The notes beneath the pieces are model-generated. The model saw only the letters and a program-made list of their open reading frames with translations, made no database searches and had not been told where the DNA came from. From assembly GCF_902498185.1 (NCBI RefSeq), contig NZ_CABVIX010000007.1, positions 124,001 to 188,000 on the forward strand: a DNA stretch of 64,000 nucleotides, given 5' to 3'. The stretch comes from Pseudomonas fluorescens (GTDB taxonomy: Bacteria > Pseudomonadota > Gammaproteobacteria > Pseudomonadales > Pseudomonadaceae). Positions 1 to 8,329 of the stretch are shown here, piece by piece. Each line of letters starts with the position of its first letter. Positions within the stretch are counted from its first letter, which is position 1. A program made the position numbers and the translations under genes.

Positions 1-71
1 TCGCGTTCCGTATTTCACGTAGGGTTTTTCTGAATTACCGAGCGCAGGAAGTTATGACCAACTCCCAAAGC

Positions 72-96
72 AAAAAAAGGAGCCCTAGGCTCCTTT
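72..96 (-). terminator. Rho-independent terminator after tRNA-Gly
   Basis: A GC-rich inverted repeat (arms AAAGGAGCC and GGCTCCTTT around 3 nt) is followed on the minus strand by a run of T residues. It lies about 45 bp downstream of the 3' end of the tRNA gene, where its terminator is expected. The A and T runs on both sides mean it could also stop plus-strand transcripts. Confidence 0.8.
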
Positions 97-139
97 CTTG
101 CTGACCATGCCGTCACTGAGACGTCATGGTGGAATGTGG

Positions 140-213
140 TGGAGCGGGTGAAGGGAATCGAACCCTCGTTATCAGCTTGGGAAGCTGGAGTAATGCCATT
201 ATACGACACCCGC
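140..213 (-). tRNA. tRNA-Gly (anticodon CCC)
   Basis: Read on the minus strand this 74-nt segment folds as a cloverleaf. The acceptor stem GCGGGTG pairs with CACCCGC, followed by discriminator T and an encoded CCA. The anticodon arm CAGC-TTCCCAA-GCTG places CCC at positions 34-36. The T arm carries the standard GGTTCGATTCC. The anticodon and overall sequence resemble the E. coli glyU-type tRNA. The gene sits alone, with a terminator just downstream. Confidence 0.97.
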
Positions 214-328
214 TTGCAGCTCGACTTTGTACCAGAACACGCAGGCGATTAGAAGTCCGAGGGGGCAAAAAAAGCCGATCGACGGCCTGTAGGCGTGTTT
301 GCGGGCGCGCTACAGGTCGTCGGGTCGC

Positions 329-1213
329 TCAAATCGCCAATGCATGATGACCCTGCACGTAATGACTGCGCTGGCGGTTTTCACGGGCAGTCGGTTTGAG
401 GAAGCCTAACAGTACGTTGCGCGTGTCTTCGCTGGCGGCCTTGTGTTCCAGGTCAAGGAAGTGGCCGGCACCGCGGATCTCGCTGAAATGACTGTTGCGC
501 ACATAGGTCTTGAACTGCCGGGCATCTTCTACGGTGGTGTACTCGTCGCGGTCGCCGTTGATGAACAGCACCGGGATCTCGATGGGGGCAGCGCTGCCGA
601 GCGCGCGGGTCAGCTCCTGGCTGAGCACTTCACTGATGTGGAAGTGCATCTGCGCATACTCGTGACTGTCCAGGCTGCTGACATGCCGGTAGTTGAAGCG
701 CTTGTACAAGGAGGGAAGGTGCTTGCCGATGGTGTCGTTGACCAGATTGCCGACCTGATAGCGATCGCAGGCACCGAGGTACTGGGAGCCGCGTTCCAGG
801 TAGTCGCGCATCGGCGCATTGAGCACCGGCGAGAAAGAGCTGACCACGGCCTTTTTCACCTGCTGGGGTTTCTGCGCCAGCGCCAGCATGGTGCAGGCAC
901 CGCCCCAGGAGAAGGACATGACATGGTCGGCGCCAAAGTGGTCGATCAGTTCAAGCAGGACCTGCGCCTCGGTCTCCTTGGTCAGCAGGCGTTCGTGGCG
1001 GTTGTGTGGTTTGGACTGGCCCGCGTAGGGCTGGTCATAGAGCACGACGTTGAACTGCGGATACAAGCTGCGCATTGTCTGTGCGAACGAGGCGGTGGTG
1101 GCAAGCGAGCCGTTGACCAGAATGATGGTCCTGTCGGCGCCCTGCGCGCGGTAGAACTCCGTATAAACCCGATACTGACCTTGTAGATCAAGTACTGCAA
1201 TTTCTGGCCTCAT
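329..1213 (-). CDS. phaG: PhaG, (R)-3-hydroxyacyl-ACP thioesterase/transacylase
   Basis: This 294-residue alpha/beta hydrolase-fold protein diverts (R)-3-hydroxyacyl groups from de novo fatty acid synthesis toward medium-chain-length polyhydroxyalkanoate. It was first described as an ACP:CoA transacylase and later as a 3-hydroxyacyl-ACP thioesterase. The sequence matches P. putida PhaG closely (start MRPEIAVLDLQGQYRVYTEF). The nucleophile elbow FSWGGA puts Ser at about residue 102; the acid lies in NGDRDEYTT and the His in GAGHFLD. An in-frame extension to 1285 exists, but the ATG at 1213 has a good AGGAG 9 nt upstream. RhlA is a homologue, but no rhlB or rhlR is nearby and similarity to PhaG is much stronger. 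It is cytosolic and monocistronic. Confidence 0.95.
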   Translation of the reverse strand: MRPEIAVLDLQGQYRVYTEFYRAQGADRTIILVNGSLATTASFAQTMRSLYPQFNVVLYDQPYAGQSKPHNRHERLLTKETEAQVLLELIDHFGADHVMSFSWGGACTMLALAQKPQQVKKAVVSSFSPVLNAPMRDYLERGSQYLGACDRYQVGNLVNDTIGKHLPSLYKRFNYRHVSSLDSHEYAQMHFHISEVLSQELTRALGSAAPIEIPVLFINGDRDEYTTVEDARQFKTYVRNSHFSEIRGAGHFLDLEHKAASEDTRNVLLGFLKPTARENRQRSHYVQGHHALAI

Positions 1214-1570
1214 GTCATCGACTCCTGGCGCAAAAAAGGGTATTCGTGTCACCCACGGTGCACGATTTTTATGACAGGTAGGCATACGCCTTGAAGTACT
1301 ACGGGGGGCCCAGTGTCGATCCCTGAGAAGCGTGGTCGACGAGTGTTGTTATTCGCGGGCAATTCGCCGTGCACCGGTGCTTCTAGGCATCGGTTGACCG
1401 GCGAAAGGCGTCTTGGACTGCGATTGTGACTGAGGAGTCACATGCGGACTGACGAGTTGGATTCAAGCAGCAGGGTCGGGAATCCGCAAGTGCCGTTGAG
1501 GAGATATGGAATAAAAAACCGCCAGGCGGTTGTCAGGCGGTATACCAGCATCCGCGAGGCCGAGAGGCCC
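1214..1570. other. Intergenic region upstream of phaG
   Basis: This gap between phaG and rsuA, both on the minus strand, must hold the phaG promoter and leader plus the rsuA terminator. I see a perfect 10-bp palindrome (GCACCGGTGC, 1371-1380). I do not see a sigma54 element or a convincing sigma70 pair. No coding potential is evident apart from the unsupported phaG frame extension. Confidence 0.5.
1513..1532 (-). terminator. Rho-independent terminator of rsuA
   Basis: On the minus strand a short stem (AACCGCC with GGCGGTT, overlapping through a tight loop) is followed by six T residues. It begins about 40 bp after the rsuA stop codon. A second GCGG repeat next to it (1531-1540) may extend the stem. 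Confidence 0.75.
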
Positions 1571-2263
1571 TCAGATCGACGCGACTTCATCCGGCGTCAG
1601 AGGCCGGAATGCCCCAGGCGCCAATGCCGGGTCCAACACCAGCGGTCCCATGCTTTCGCGATGCAATCCAATCACCTTGTTATTGAAGTGACCGAACATT
1701 CGTTTGACCTGGTGATACCTTCCTTCAATGATCGTAAGGCGTGCCTGACGAGGGCCGAGCAGCACAAGCTCTGCGGGGAGGGTAGTGAGGTCCTCGAAAG
1801 CGAAGTAGATCCCCTCACGAAACTTCTCGGCATAGTGAGCACCGATCTCGCCCTCGGTCTCGACATGGTAGACCTTGGGCAACTTGGTACTGGGCTGCGT
1901 CAGACGCCGGGACCATTGGCCGTCGTTGGTCAGTAGAATCAGGCCAGTGGTGTTGTAGTCCAGACGACCGGCGATGTGCAGGTCGTCACGCAAGCCGGCG
2001 GGCAGCAGGTCGAGCACGGTGGGATGCTGGGGGTCCTGGGTCGCGCTCACGCAGCCAGCAGGCTTGTGCAGCATCAGGTAGCGTGCCGGGTGCCCGTCCT
2101 GCAGCACCTCACCATCGACTTCGATACGGCTGAAAGGCCTCACGTCCACGTGCGGATCGGCCACGAACTGGCCATCGACACGCACCCGCCGTTGTGCCAG
2201 AAGCAGGCGTATCTGCTGGCGGTTGAAGCAGGGCAGGTTGCCGAGAAAACGGTCGAGGCGCAT
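1571..2263 (-). CDS. rsuA: RsuA-type 16S rRNA pseudouridine(516) synthase
   Basis: This 230-residue protein isomerises a uridine, most likely U516, of 16S rRNA. An S4-like RNA-binding domain occupies about residues 1-50 (MRLDRFLGNL, then RRVRVDG). The catalytic domain carries the signature GRLDYNTTGL, with catalytic Asp at about 102, and the later LTIIEGRYHQVKRM motif of the RsuA/RluB/E/F branch. The length equals that of E. coli RsuA (231). The Cys-rich gene lies 33 bp upstream, so the two are probably co-transcribed. RluE-like specificity cannot be fully excluded, but the S4 domain favours RsuA. Confidence 0.9.
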   Translation of the reverse strand: MRLDRFLGNLPCFNRQQIRLLLAQRRVRVDGQFVADPHVDVRPFSRIEVDGEVLQDGHPARYLMLHKPAGCVSATQDPQHPTVLDLLPAGLRDDLHIAGRLDYNTTGLILLTNDGQWSRRLTQPSTKLPKVYHVETEGEIGAHYAEKFREGIYFAFEDLTTLPAELVLLGPRQARLTIIEGRYHQVKRMFGHFNNKVIGLHRESMGPLVLDPALAPGAFRPLTPDEVASI

Positions 2264-2296
2264 GGGGATCTGGGTCAGGCAGGCGGGGCAGGCAGT

Positions 2297-2518
2297 CTAC
2301 CGGGTCGGCCGGCTTTTCGCTGCCAGCAGTTGCTCATCGACCGCCGCGCAGCGAGGACACAGGCAGGACTTGTCGCGCAGCGCGCCTGGCAACGCTTCGA
2401 GCACTGCGGGGTCGATGTCTACCCCAAAGCACCAGCATGGTTGCGTGACGGTGCGGGGGTCGCCCAGGCTGCACTGGTTGGGGGCGCCACAGGCGGGGCA
2501 AAACTGGGTGTCGTTCAT
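2297..2518 (-). CDS. Small Cys-rich CWC-domain protein
   Basis: This 73-residue protein begins MNDTQFCPACGAPNQC. It has paired cysteines (CPAC, then QPCWCF, then CLCPRC) and matches the Cys_rich_CWC family, named for its CWC triplet. A zinc site is likely from the Cys pattern, but function is unknown. The frame stays open upstream to a TTG at 2581, but homology begins at the ATG at 2518; no strong ribosome-binding site precedes either. It sits directly upstream of rsuA in the same orientation, which hints at a role around RNA or ribosomes. That link is inference only. Confidence 0.75.
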   Translation of the reverse strand: MNDTQFCPACGAPNQCSLGDPRTVTQPCWCFGVDIDPAVLEALPGALRDKSCLCPRCAAVDEQLLAAKSRPTR

Positions 2519-2782
2519 CAGCGGTATCAGCCGGTCAGGATAAATGAACATCTGCGAAAACGGGGCGGCATCATCTTCCAATCATGGGCGCCCGTGTCGC
2601 CATCTTAGCGCCATGACCTGGAAAAGACCCCACATGCTCCGGATGTATCTCCTTGTTTCAATTTGTTGCGTGAACCGCACTGCACGACTCAGTCGATGTC
2701 TTAATCCATGTCGATGAACGCTTGTCAGTCGACGCCTGCCAGCGCCGCTGGGTCAGGCACGCAAGCGGTCCAGGAGGCCGCC

Positions 2783-3238
2783 ATGTATTACCGAATCCTG
2801 CTGATTGCATTGTTGGGCCTGCTCACCACCGCGTGTGTTCCTTATGGCGGAAGCGGCTACTACCGCACCGGGTACTACACCGCTGATCGCTACGACTCAC
2901 AGCGCTACTACCGCCCGGGCTACTACAACCGCGGCTACTATGTCGCGCCACAGCCGCGCTATTACTACAGCCCGCCAGCCCGCTATTACCGGCCTGCACC
3001 GGTGCCTCGCTACCAGCCGTACCCGCCGCCTGGGGTGCAGGGCAGTTGGCAGGGCCACCCGCGCTACGACCATCACTACAACAGCGATCGCCAGCGCTAC
3101 GACTACAACCGTGACCGTCAGCGCCACGACTACCGCAACGATCGCCGCTACCAGGATGACCGGCGCCAGCACGACGGACGTGGCATGCGCGGCCAGCCGC
3201 ACAATGGCCGCCATGACGGGCGCAACCGGCAGCGCTGA
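2783..3238 (+). CDS. Tyr/Arg-rich putative lipoprotein
   Basis: The 151-residue product starts MYYRILLIALLGLLTTACVP, a lipoprotein signal with lipobox LTTAC and Cys at 18. It was chosen over an ATG-like start at 2708 because a perfect AGGAGG lies just before 2783. The mature part is extremely biased. First comes a Tyr-rich stretch of YY and GYY units with prolines (about 20-100), then a highly charged Arg/Asp/His/Gln tail of RYDY and RQR-like units (about 100-151). No enzyme domain is visible. It is probably an outer-membrane-anchored, intrinsically disordered surface protein. It stands alone and ends 2 bp before the convergent hydrolase gene. Confidence 0.8.
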   Translation: MYYRILLIALLGLLTTACVPYGGSGYYRTGYYTADRYDSQRYYRPGYYNRGYYVAPQPRYYYSPPARYYRPAPVPRYQPYPPPGVQGSWQGHPRYDHHYNSDRQRYDYNRDRQRHDYRNDRRYQDDRRQHDGRGMRGQPHNGRHDGRNRQR

Positions 3239-3240
3239 TG

Positions 3241-4347
3241 TCAGCCAAGGTCTGCCAGCGGATGGCGGCCTTCCCACACCTTGCTGAAATGCGCCTCGAC
3301 CACTGCCTCGGGTACTTGGGCGATATCCGGCCAATGCCAGCGTGGCTGGTTGTCCTTGTCGATCAGGCGGGCACGCACGCCCTCGCTGAACTCCGGATGA
3401 CGGCAGCAGTTCAGGCTCATCGCATATTCCATCTGCAGCACCTGCCCCAATGACAGGTGGCGGGCGCGGTTGACCTGTTCCCAGACCAGCCGACCTGTCA
3501 GCGGGCAGCCTCCGTGCACTCGCTCGCCGGCTTCGGCCAGCAGCGGGTCGTCATGCTGGCGCAGGCCGCACAGCGCTCGCCACGCGCCCACGGGGTCAGC
3601 CACATCCAGCAGCTCGTCGATCACCGTACGGCGAGGCAGCCATTGCGCCTCGGGCAGTTCGGCGAAGGCGCGGTGCTGCTCGGCCTTGAGCAGGCTATTG
3701 AGCTGCAGGAGGGTCTGCTCCTGCCAATTCAGCTGGAGCAGTTCCTCGACCAGCGCTTCCTGCTGCTGCTCGCCCAGAAAGCGGTCCGCCAGGCCAAGAT
3801 CGAGCGCATCGCGGGCGTTGATGGGGGAGCCGGTGAGGGCGAGAAACAGCCCGAGCTTGCCGGGCAGGCGGGAAAGGAACCAGCTGGCGCCCACATCCGG
3901 GTACAGGCCGATGCTGATCTCGGGCATCGCCAGCCGGCTGCTGGGGGTCACAATGCGCACACTGGCGCCCTGCAGCAGGCCCATGCCGCCGCCGAGCACA
4001 TGGCCGTGGCCCCAACACAGCAACGGCTTGGGGTAGGTGTGCAAGCGATAGTCGAGACGGTACTCCGCGGCAAAAAACGTGGCCGCAAGTGCGGGTACGG
4101 TGCCGCGGTGCTCCAGGCAGGCCTGGGCCAGTCCGCGCACGTCGCCCCCGGCGCAAAATGCCTTGGGACCGGCGCCGCGCAGCAGCACGCAGACGATGCC
4201 AGGGTCACTTGCCCACGCCTGCAGCTGTTCGTCGAGCACTTCGATCATCGGCAGGGTCAAGGCGTTGAGCGCCTTGGGTGAATTCAGGGTAGCAATGCCG
4301 ATTCGTGCGCCATCGACACCTGTCAGTACTTCGCAATCAATAGACAT
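3241..4347 (-). CDS. Enoyl-CoA hydratase/isomerase family, probable 3-hydroxyisobutyryl-CoA hydrolase
   Basis: This 368-residue crotonase-fold protein has the long C-terminal extension typical of 3-hydroxyisobutyryl-CoA hydrolases. Those enzymes release 3-hydroxyisobutyrate from its CoA ester in valine catabolism. The oxyanion-hole segments are FCAGGDVRGL and GHGHVLGGGMGLL; the family segment PEISIGLYPDVGASWFLSRL follows. The start at 4347 has GAGGTT 7 nt upstream; a frame extension to 4374 lacks support. No other valine-pathway gene is near, so substrate is assigned from family resemblance only. A general enoyl-CoA hydratase is less likely given the length. Confidence 0.82.
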   Translation of the reverse strand: MSIDCEVLTGVDGARIGIATLNSPKALNALTLPMIEVLDEQLQAWASDPGIVCVLLRGAGPKAFCAGGDVRGLAQACLEHRGTVPALAATFFAAEYRLDYRLHTYPKPLLCWGHGHVLGGGMGLLQGASVRIVTPSSRLAMPEISIGLYPDVGASWFLSRLPGKLGLFLALTGSPINARDALDLGLADRFLGEQQQEALVEELLQLNWQEQTLLQLNSLLKAEQHRAFAELPEAQWLPRRTVIDELLDVADPVGAWRALCGLRQHDDPLLAEAGERVHGGCPLTGRLVWEQVNRARHLSLGQVLQMEYAMSLNCCRHPEFSEGVRARLIDKDNQPRWHWPDIAQVPEAVVEAHFSKVWEGRHPLADLG

Positions 4348-4475
4348 GGATAACCTCACTGACGTCATCCGCACAAGTATGGCCTGCCACGCCGATCATG
4401 CCGGTCGTCGGTCGGATCGATTGACAACGCTCGGCAGCTTTCCTAGTGTCGCGCCCACTGTTTACGGACGACCCC

Positions 4476-5171
4476 ATGACTGACGACGATCGCATCAAAC
4501 TCGAACCGAGCTGGAAGGCCGCGCTGCGCGACCAGTTCGAGCAGCCCTACATGCACCAGCTGCGGGATTTCCTGCGCCAGGAACACGCGACCGGAAAGGA
4601 AATCTATCCGCCGGGGCCGCTGATCTTCAACGCGCTCAATTCCACCCCGCTCGACCAGGTCAAGGTGGTGATTCTCGGTCAGGATCCGTACCACGGGCCT
4701 GGCCAGGCCCATGGGCTGTGTTTCTCGGTACAGCCGGGCATCGCCACGCCGCCGTCGCTGGTCAATATCTACAAGGAAATGCAGCGCGACCTGAACATCC
4801 CCATCGCTCGCCACGGCTGCCTGCAAAGCTGGGCCGACCAGGGCGTGCTGCTGCTCAACACCACCATGACCGTCGAACGGGCCAACGCCGCGTCCCACGC
4901 CAACAAGGGCTGGCAATTCTTTACCGACCGGATCATCCAGGTGATCAGCGAGCAGCGCTCGGATGTGGTGTTCCTGCTCTGGGGTTCGCATGCTCAAAGC
5001 AAGCAGAAGCTGATCGACGGGACGAAGCACCTGATCCTCAAGTCGGTGCATCCGTCGCCGCTGTCAGCGTACCGCGGGTTCCTGGGGTGCGGGCATTTCA
5101 GCCAGGCCAACCGGTTTCTCGAGCAGCGCGGGCTGGCGCCGGTTCAGTGGGAATTGCCGGAGTCGGCCTGA
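4476..5171 (+). CDS. ung: Uracil-DNA glycosylase (family 1)
   Basis: Ung excises uracil from DNA and starts base-excision repair. The 231-residue sequence has the family 1 catalytic motif [14 protein letters not shown] (catalytic Asp about 70) and the C-terminal [11 protein letters not shown] loop that inserts into the minor groove. The ATG at 4476 gives the usual length and is preferred to an in-frame ATG 30 bp upstream. The last 28 bp overlap the convergent abrB-like gene. Confidence 0.97.
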   Translation: MTDDDRIKLEPSWKAALRDQFEQPYMHQLRDFLRQEHATGKEIYPPGPLIFNALNSTPLDQVKVVILGQDPYHGPGQAHGLCFSVQPGIATPPSLVNIYKEMQRDLNIPIARHGCLQSWADQGVLLLNTTMTVERANAASHANKGWQFFTDRIIQVISEQRSDVVFLLWGSHAQSKQKLIDGTKHLILKSVHPSPLSAYRGFLGCGHFSQANRFLEQRGLAPVQWELPESA

Positions 5172-6220
5172 TCCTTGCCCTGGGCGCCGTTACTCGCTCC
5201 CCGGTTCCAGTACCTGAACAGCGGCTGCGCGAGGAACAGGACGAACAGCAACCGCATCACCTGCATCGCGGTGACCAGCGGCACCGACAGCTCCAGCGTT
5301 TCGGCGGTCAGGCTCATCTCGGCGATGCCCCCAGGCATCATGCCCAAGGTCAGCGAGCGCAGGTCCAGCCCGGTCAAGCTGCCCAGCAACCAGGCGGCGC
5401 TCGCGGCAATCAGCATGCTCAAGGCCGTCGCAACCAAGGTCCGGCCAAGGAATGACGGTGCCCGGCGGAAGAACGCACGGTTGAAGTGGCAGGCCAGCCC
5501 GCTGCCGATCAGCCATTGGCCAATCTGGCTGGCGCCATCGGGCAAGGCGATCTGCAGGTCGCCCGTCAGGCTGATACCGGCCGCTACCAGCAACGGCCCG
5601 AACAGCCACGGGTTGGGTTGACGCAGGCGTTGCCAGAGCAAGGCGCAGAGCACCGCCAGCGGAGCGATCAACACCAGCCAGCCCCAACTGAGACTGCCTG
5701 CATGGCTCAGCGAGACGCCATCACCCAGCAGAAACCTGAAGATCGCCGGTACGCACAGGACTACCGCCAGTACCCGCAGGCTCTGTGCCGCAGCGACCTG
5801 GCTGAGCACCGCGCCATTGCGCGCGCCCAGGTTCACCATCTCACCCGAACCGCCGGGCATGCTGGAAAAAAATGCGGTGGCACGGTCTTCACCGGTACGC
5901 CGTAGCAGCCATACGCCAAACACGCTGGAGATGCTGGTCAGCAACGCACCGAAAAAGATGAGCGCGAAGTGACTGCCAACCTGCTCGATGACCATCGGGG
6001 TGAAGTGCAGGCCGATACCGATGCCGATGATCCACTGGCCGCATTTGCGGCCACCGGGAATTTCGCTGAGCTGCCAGGGTGTCAGGCAGCGCACCAGGAT
6101 GATCGCCAGCAGCGAGCCGACCATCCACGGCAGCGGCCAGCCGACCTGGCTGGCGAGATAACCGCCCGCCAGGCCGACCAGCCCGGTGGCCAGATACAAG
6201 GGTTGCGGCCGGTCAGACAT
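5144..6220 (-). CDS. AbrB-family integral membrane protein (AmoA/AbrB duplication type)
   Basis: The 358-residue protein is almost entirely hydrophobic. It contains two related halves ([14 protein letters not shown] near the start, a second repeat from about 190), as expected for the AbrB/AmoA membrane family. It is unrelated to the AbrB DNA-binding regulator despite the name. Biochemical function is unknown. The start ATG lies inside the end of tctA (8-bp overlap), so translation is probably coupled and the gene is the last of the opdH-tctCBA operon. That suggests a link to carboxylate transport. The 3' end overlaps ung by 28 bp on the opposite strand. Confidence 0.85.
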   Translation of the reverse strand: MSDRPQPLYLATGLVGLAGGYLASQVGWPLPWMVGSLLAIILVRCLTPWQLSEIPGGRKCGQWIIGIGIGLHFTPMVIEQVGSHFALIFFGALLTSISSVFGVWLLRRTGEDRATAFFSSMPGGSGEMVNLGARNGAVLSQVAAAQSLRVLAVVLCVPAIFRFLLGDGVSLSHAGSLSWGWLVLIAPLAVLCALLWQRLRQPNPWLFGPLLVAAGISLTGDLQIALPDGASQIGQWLIGSGLACHFNRAFFRRAPSFLGRTLVATALSMLIAASAAWLLGSLTGLDLRSLTLGMMPGGIAEMSLTAETLELSVPLVTAMQVMRLLFVLFLAQPLFRYWNRGASNGAQGKDQADSGNSH

Positions 6221-7727
6221 CGGCCAGGGCACGGCGTTGCTGGGCGCGGCGGCGCCAGATGCGCAGCAGCGGCAGGGTCAGCATGCAGATCGTCAGGGCC
6301 CATACGGACATGCTGATCGGGCTGGCCCAGAGGATGCCCAGCTCGCCGTTGGAGATCGACAGCGCGCGGCGCAGGTTCTGCTCCATCAGGCCACCGAGGA
6401 TGAAGCCCAGCAGTATCGGCGACAGCGGGAAGTCCAGCTTGCGCAGGATGTAGCCCATGATACCGATGCCGACCATCAGGAACAGGTCGAAGGTGGTAGC
6501 GTGCACTGCGTAGACACCGATCCCGGTGATGATCGCGATCACCGGCACCAGCGCCCAGTTCGGCACGGCAAGGATGCGGGTGAAGATGCGGATCATCGGG
6601 ATGTTCAGGATCACCAGCATGATGTTGGCGACGAACAGCGAGGCGATCAGGCCCCAGACGAGGTCGGGCTGCTGTTGGAACAGCATCGGCCCTGGGGTGA
6701 TGTTGTACAGGGTCAGCGCGCCGATCATCACTGCGGTGGTGCCGGAGCCGGGTACGCCCAGGGTCAGCATGGGTACGAGCGCGCCGCAGCACGAGGCGCC
6801 GATGGCGGTTTCAGGCGCGGCCAGGCCACGCTTGTCGCCCTTGCCGAACGTGCCCGAAGCGCCCGCGATGCGTTTTTCGGTCATGTACGCCACTGCGCTG
6901 GCCAGCGTCGCGCCCGCGCCGGGCAGCACACCCATGATGAAGCCGAGCAGGCCGCAGCGGATGTTGACCGCGAACACCGAGGCTGCTTCTTTCACGTTGA
7001 ACAGCATCCGTCCGGTGGCCTTGACCGCCTGGTGCCCGTGGTGGGTTTTCTCGAGCAGCAACAGAATCTCGCTGATCGAGAACAGGCCCAGCACCAGTAC
7101 GACGAACTGTATGCCGTCGGCCAGGTGCACGCTGTCGCCGGTAAAGCGGTAGACCCCGCTGTTGGCATCGATGCCGACAGCGGAGAGGAACAGCCCGATC
7201 AGCGCCGCGATAAATGTCTTCAACGGCTTGTCACCGGCCATGCCGCCCAGGCAGATGATGGCGAAGACCATCAGCACGAAGTACTCCGCCGGGCCAAAGG
7301 CGATCGCCCATTTCGCCAGTAGCGGCGCGAACAGCACCATGCCGCAGGTAGCGATGAACGCGCCGATGAACGAACTCCAGGCCGACAGGGACAGAGCGAC
7401 GCCCGCCAGGCCTTGACGGGCCATGGGGTAGCCGTCGAGGGTGGTCATCACGGTGGAGGCTTCACCGGGGATGTTCAGCAGGATCGAGCTGATCCGCCCG
7501 CCGTACTCGCAGCCCAGGTAGACCGCAGCCAGCAGGATCAGCGCCGATTCCGGTGGCAGACCGAGGGCGAAGGCTATGGGGATCAGCAGCGCCACGCCGT
7601 TGATCGGACCCAGGCCTGGCAGCAGGCCGACCACGGTACCGATCAACGTGCCGCTCAGGGCGGTGACCAGGTTGTAGGGGGTAAGGGCGACGCCGAAGCC
7701 CTGGCCCAGGTAGCTCAAGGTATCCAT
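6213..7727 (-). CDS. tctA: TctA, large membrane subunit of tripartite tricarboxylate transporter
   Basis: This 504-residue permease has about 11-12 hydrophobic segments and the TctA signature near the N terminus (GTVVGLLPGLGPINGVALLI), with a second half-repeat containing GVLPGAGATLASAVAYMTEK. It forms the transport channel with TctB and receives substrate from periplasmic TctC, using the ion gradient instead of ATP. It lies 3 bp downstream of tctB and overlaps the abrB-like gene. Citrate or related tricarboxylates are the likely substrates given the adjacent opdH and tctDE genes. Confidence 0.93.
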   Translation of the reverse strand: MDTLSYLGQGFGVALTPYNLVTALSGTLIGTVVGLLPGLGPINGVALLIPIAFALGLPPESALILLAAVYLGCEYGGRISSILLNIPGEASTVMTTLDGYPMARQGLAGVALSLSAWSSFIGAFIATCGMVLFAPLLAKWAIAFGPAEYFVLMVFAIICLGGMAGDKPLKTFIAALIGLFLSAVGIDANSGVYRFTGDSVHLADGIQFVVLVLGLFSISEILLLLEKTHHGHQAVKATGRMLFNVKEAASVFAVNIRCGLLGFIMGVLPGAGATLASAVAYMTEKRIAGASGTFGKGDKRGLAAPETAIGASCCGALVPMLTLGVPGSGTTAVMIGALTLYNITPGPMLFQQQPDLVWGLIASLFVANIMLVILNIPMIRIFTRILAVPNWALVPVIAIITGIGVYAVHATTFDLFLMVGIGIMGYILRKLDFPLSPILLGFILGGLMEQNLRRALSISNGELGILWASPISMSVWALTICMLTLPLLRIWRRRAQQRRALADV

Positions 7728-7730
7728 GTG

Positions 7731-8189
7731 TCAGTTCTCCAGAACATCAAGCAGGCCGAGGGGCAGGGGTACATCCATCACGCGGTCGAACAGCCAGTAG
7801 AGGAACAGGCTCATGCCGAACACGATGATCGTGCTGTGCAGCCAGCGCCCGCCGTAGAGGCGGGCCATGGGCACGCCGATGAGGATGCTGCTGACGATGA
7901 AGCCAAGCGACTCGAATGTCGCGGCGAACACCAGCAGCAAGGCCACGCAGAGGCCGATCTTGGTCAGGGTTTCGCGGTCGAGCTCGGGCTCGTCGTCCTT
8001 TTGCACGATGGGGGTCGGACGGAACGCCAGGTACAGCAGCGCCAGGCCCATGAGGCCAAGCATCAGCAGGGGGTAGGCGCGAGGGCCCACCGGTTCATAG
8101 GAAAACGCGGCCTGGTAAGGCCAGGCCATGACCGCCAGCGCCGCGCAGACGGCCAGCAGGATCAGGGCGAAGATGCGTTGCAGGATCAT
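7731..8189 (-). CDS. tctB: TctB, small membrane subunit of tricarboxylate transporter
   Basis: This 152-residue protein has four predicted membrane segments (for example about 4-21, 36-54, 80-98 and 115-135) and fits the TctB family in length and position. The ATG at 8189 has GAGGATT 6 nt upstream; the frame extension to 8246 runs into the intercistronic hairpin and is not used. tctA follows after 3 bp. Confidence 0.9.
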   Translation of the reverse strand: MILQRIFALILLAVCAALAVMAWPYQAAFSYEPVGPRAYPLLMLGLMGLALLYLAFRPTPIVQKDDEPELDRETLTKIGLCVALLLVFAATFESLGFIVSSILIGVPMARLYGGRWLHSTIIVFGMSLFLYWLFDRVMDVPLPLGLLDVLEN

Positions 8190-8245
8190 GGTGAAATCCT
8201 CGTGGTGACGCAGGCTTTTGGACACTGCTCCTCGAGACGGCGCCA

Positions 8246-8282
8246 TACCTGTGGGAGCGCCGAACCGCAGCTCCCACAGGTA
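8246..8282. repeat. Perfect 13-bp inverted repeat between tctC and tctB (REP-like)
   Basis: Arms TACCTGTGGGAGC (8246-8258) and GCTCCCACAGGTA (8270-8282) are exact complements separated by 11 nt. The core CTGTGGGAGC resembles intergenic REP sequences common in P. putida group genomes. It lies after the binding-protein gene and before the membrane genes, where a stem-loop typically protects the upstream mRNA and lowers expression of the downstream genes. No T-run follows, so it is not a classic terminator. Confidence 0.8.
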
Positions 8283-8329
8283 CAGCGGTGCTCTTGAGGT
8301 CAGTTGAAATCAGTAGGTTTCAGGCGGGC

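Noticed and set aside
329..1213. rhlA (rhamnolipid precursor synthase)
   Set aside because: RhlA and PhaG are homologues, but the sequence follows P. putida PhaG closely and no rhlB, rhlR or rhlI is present.
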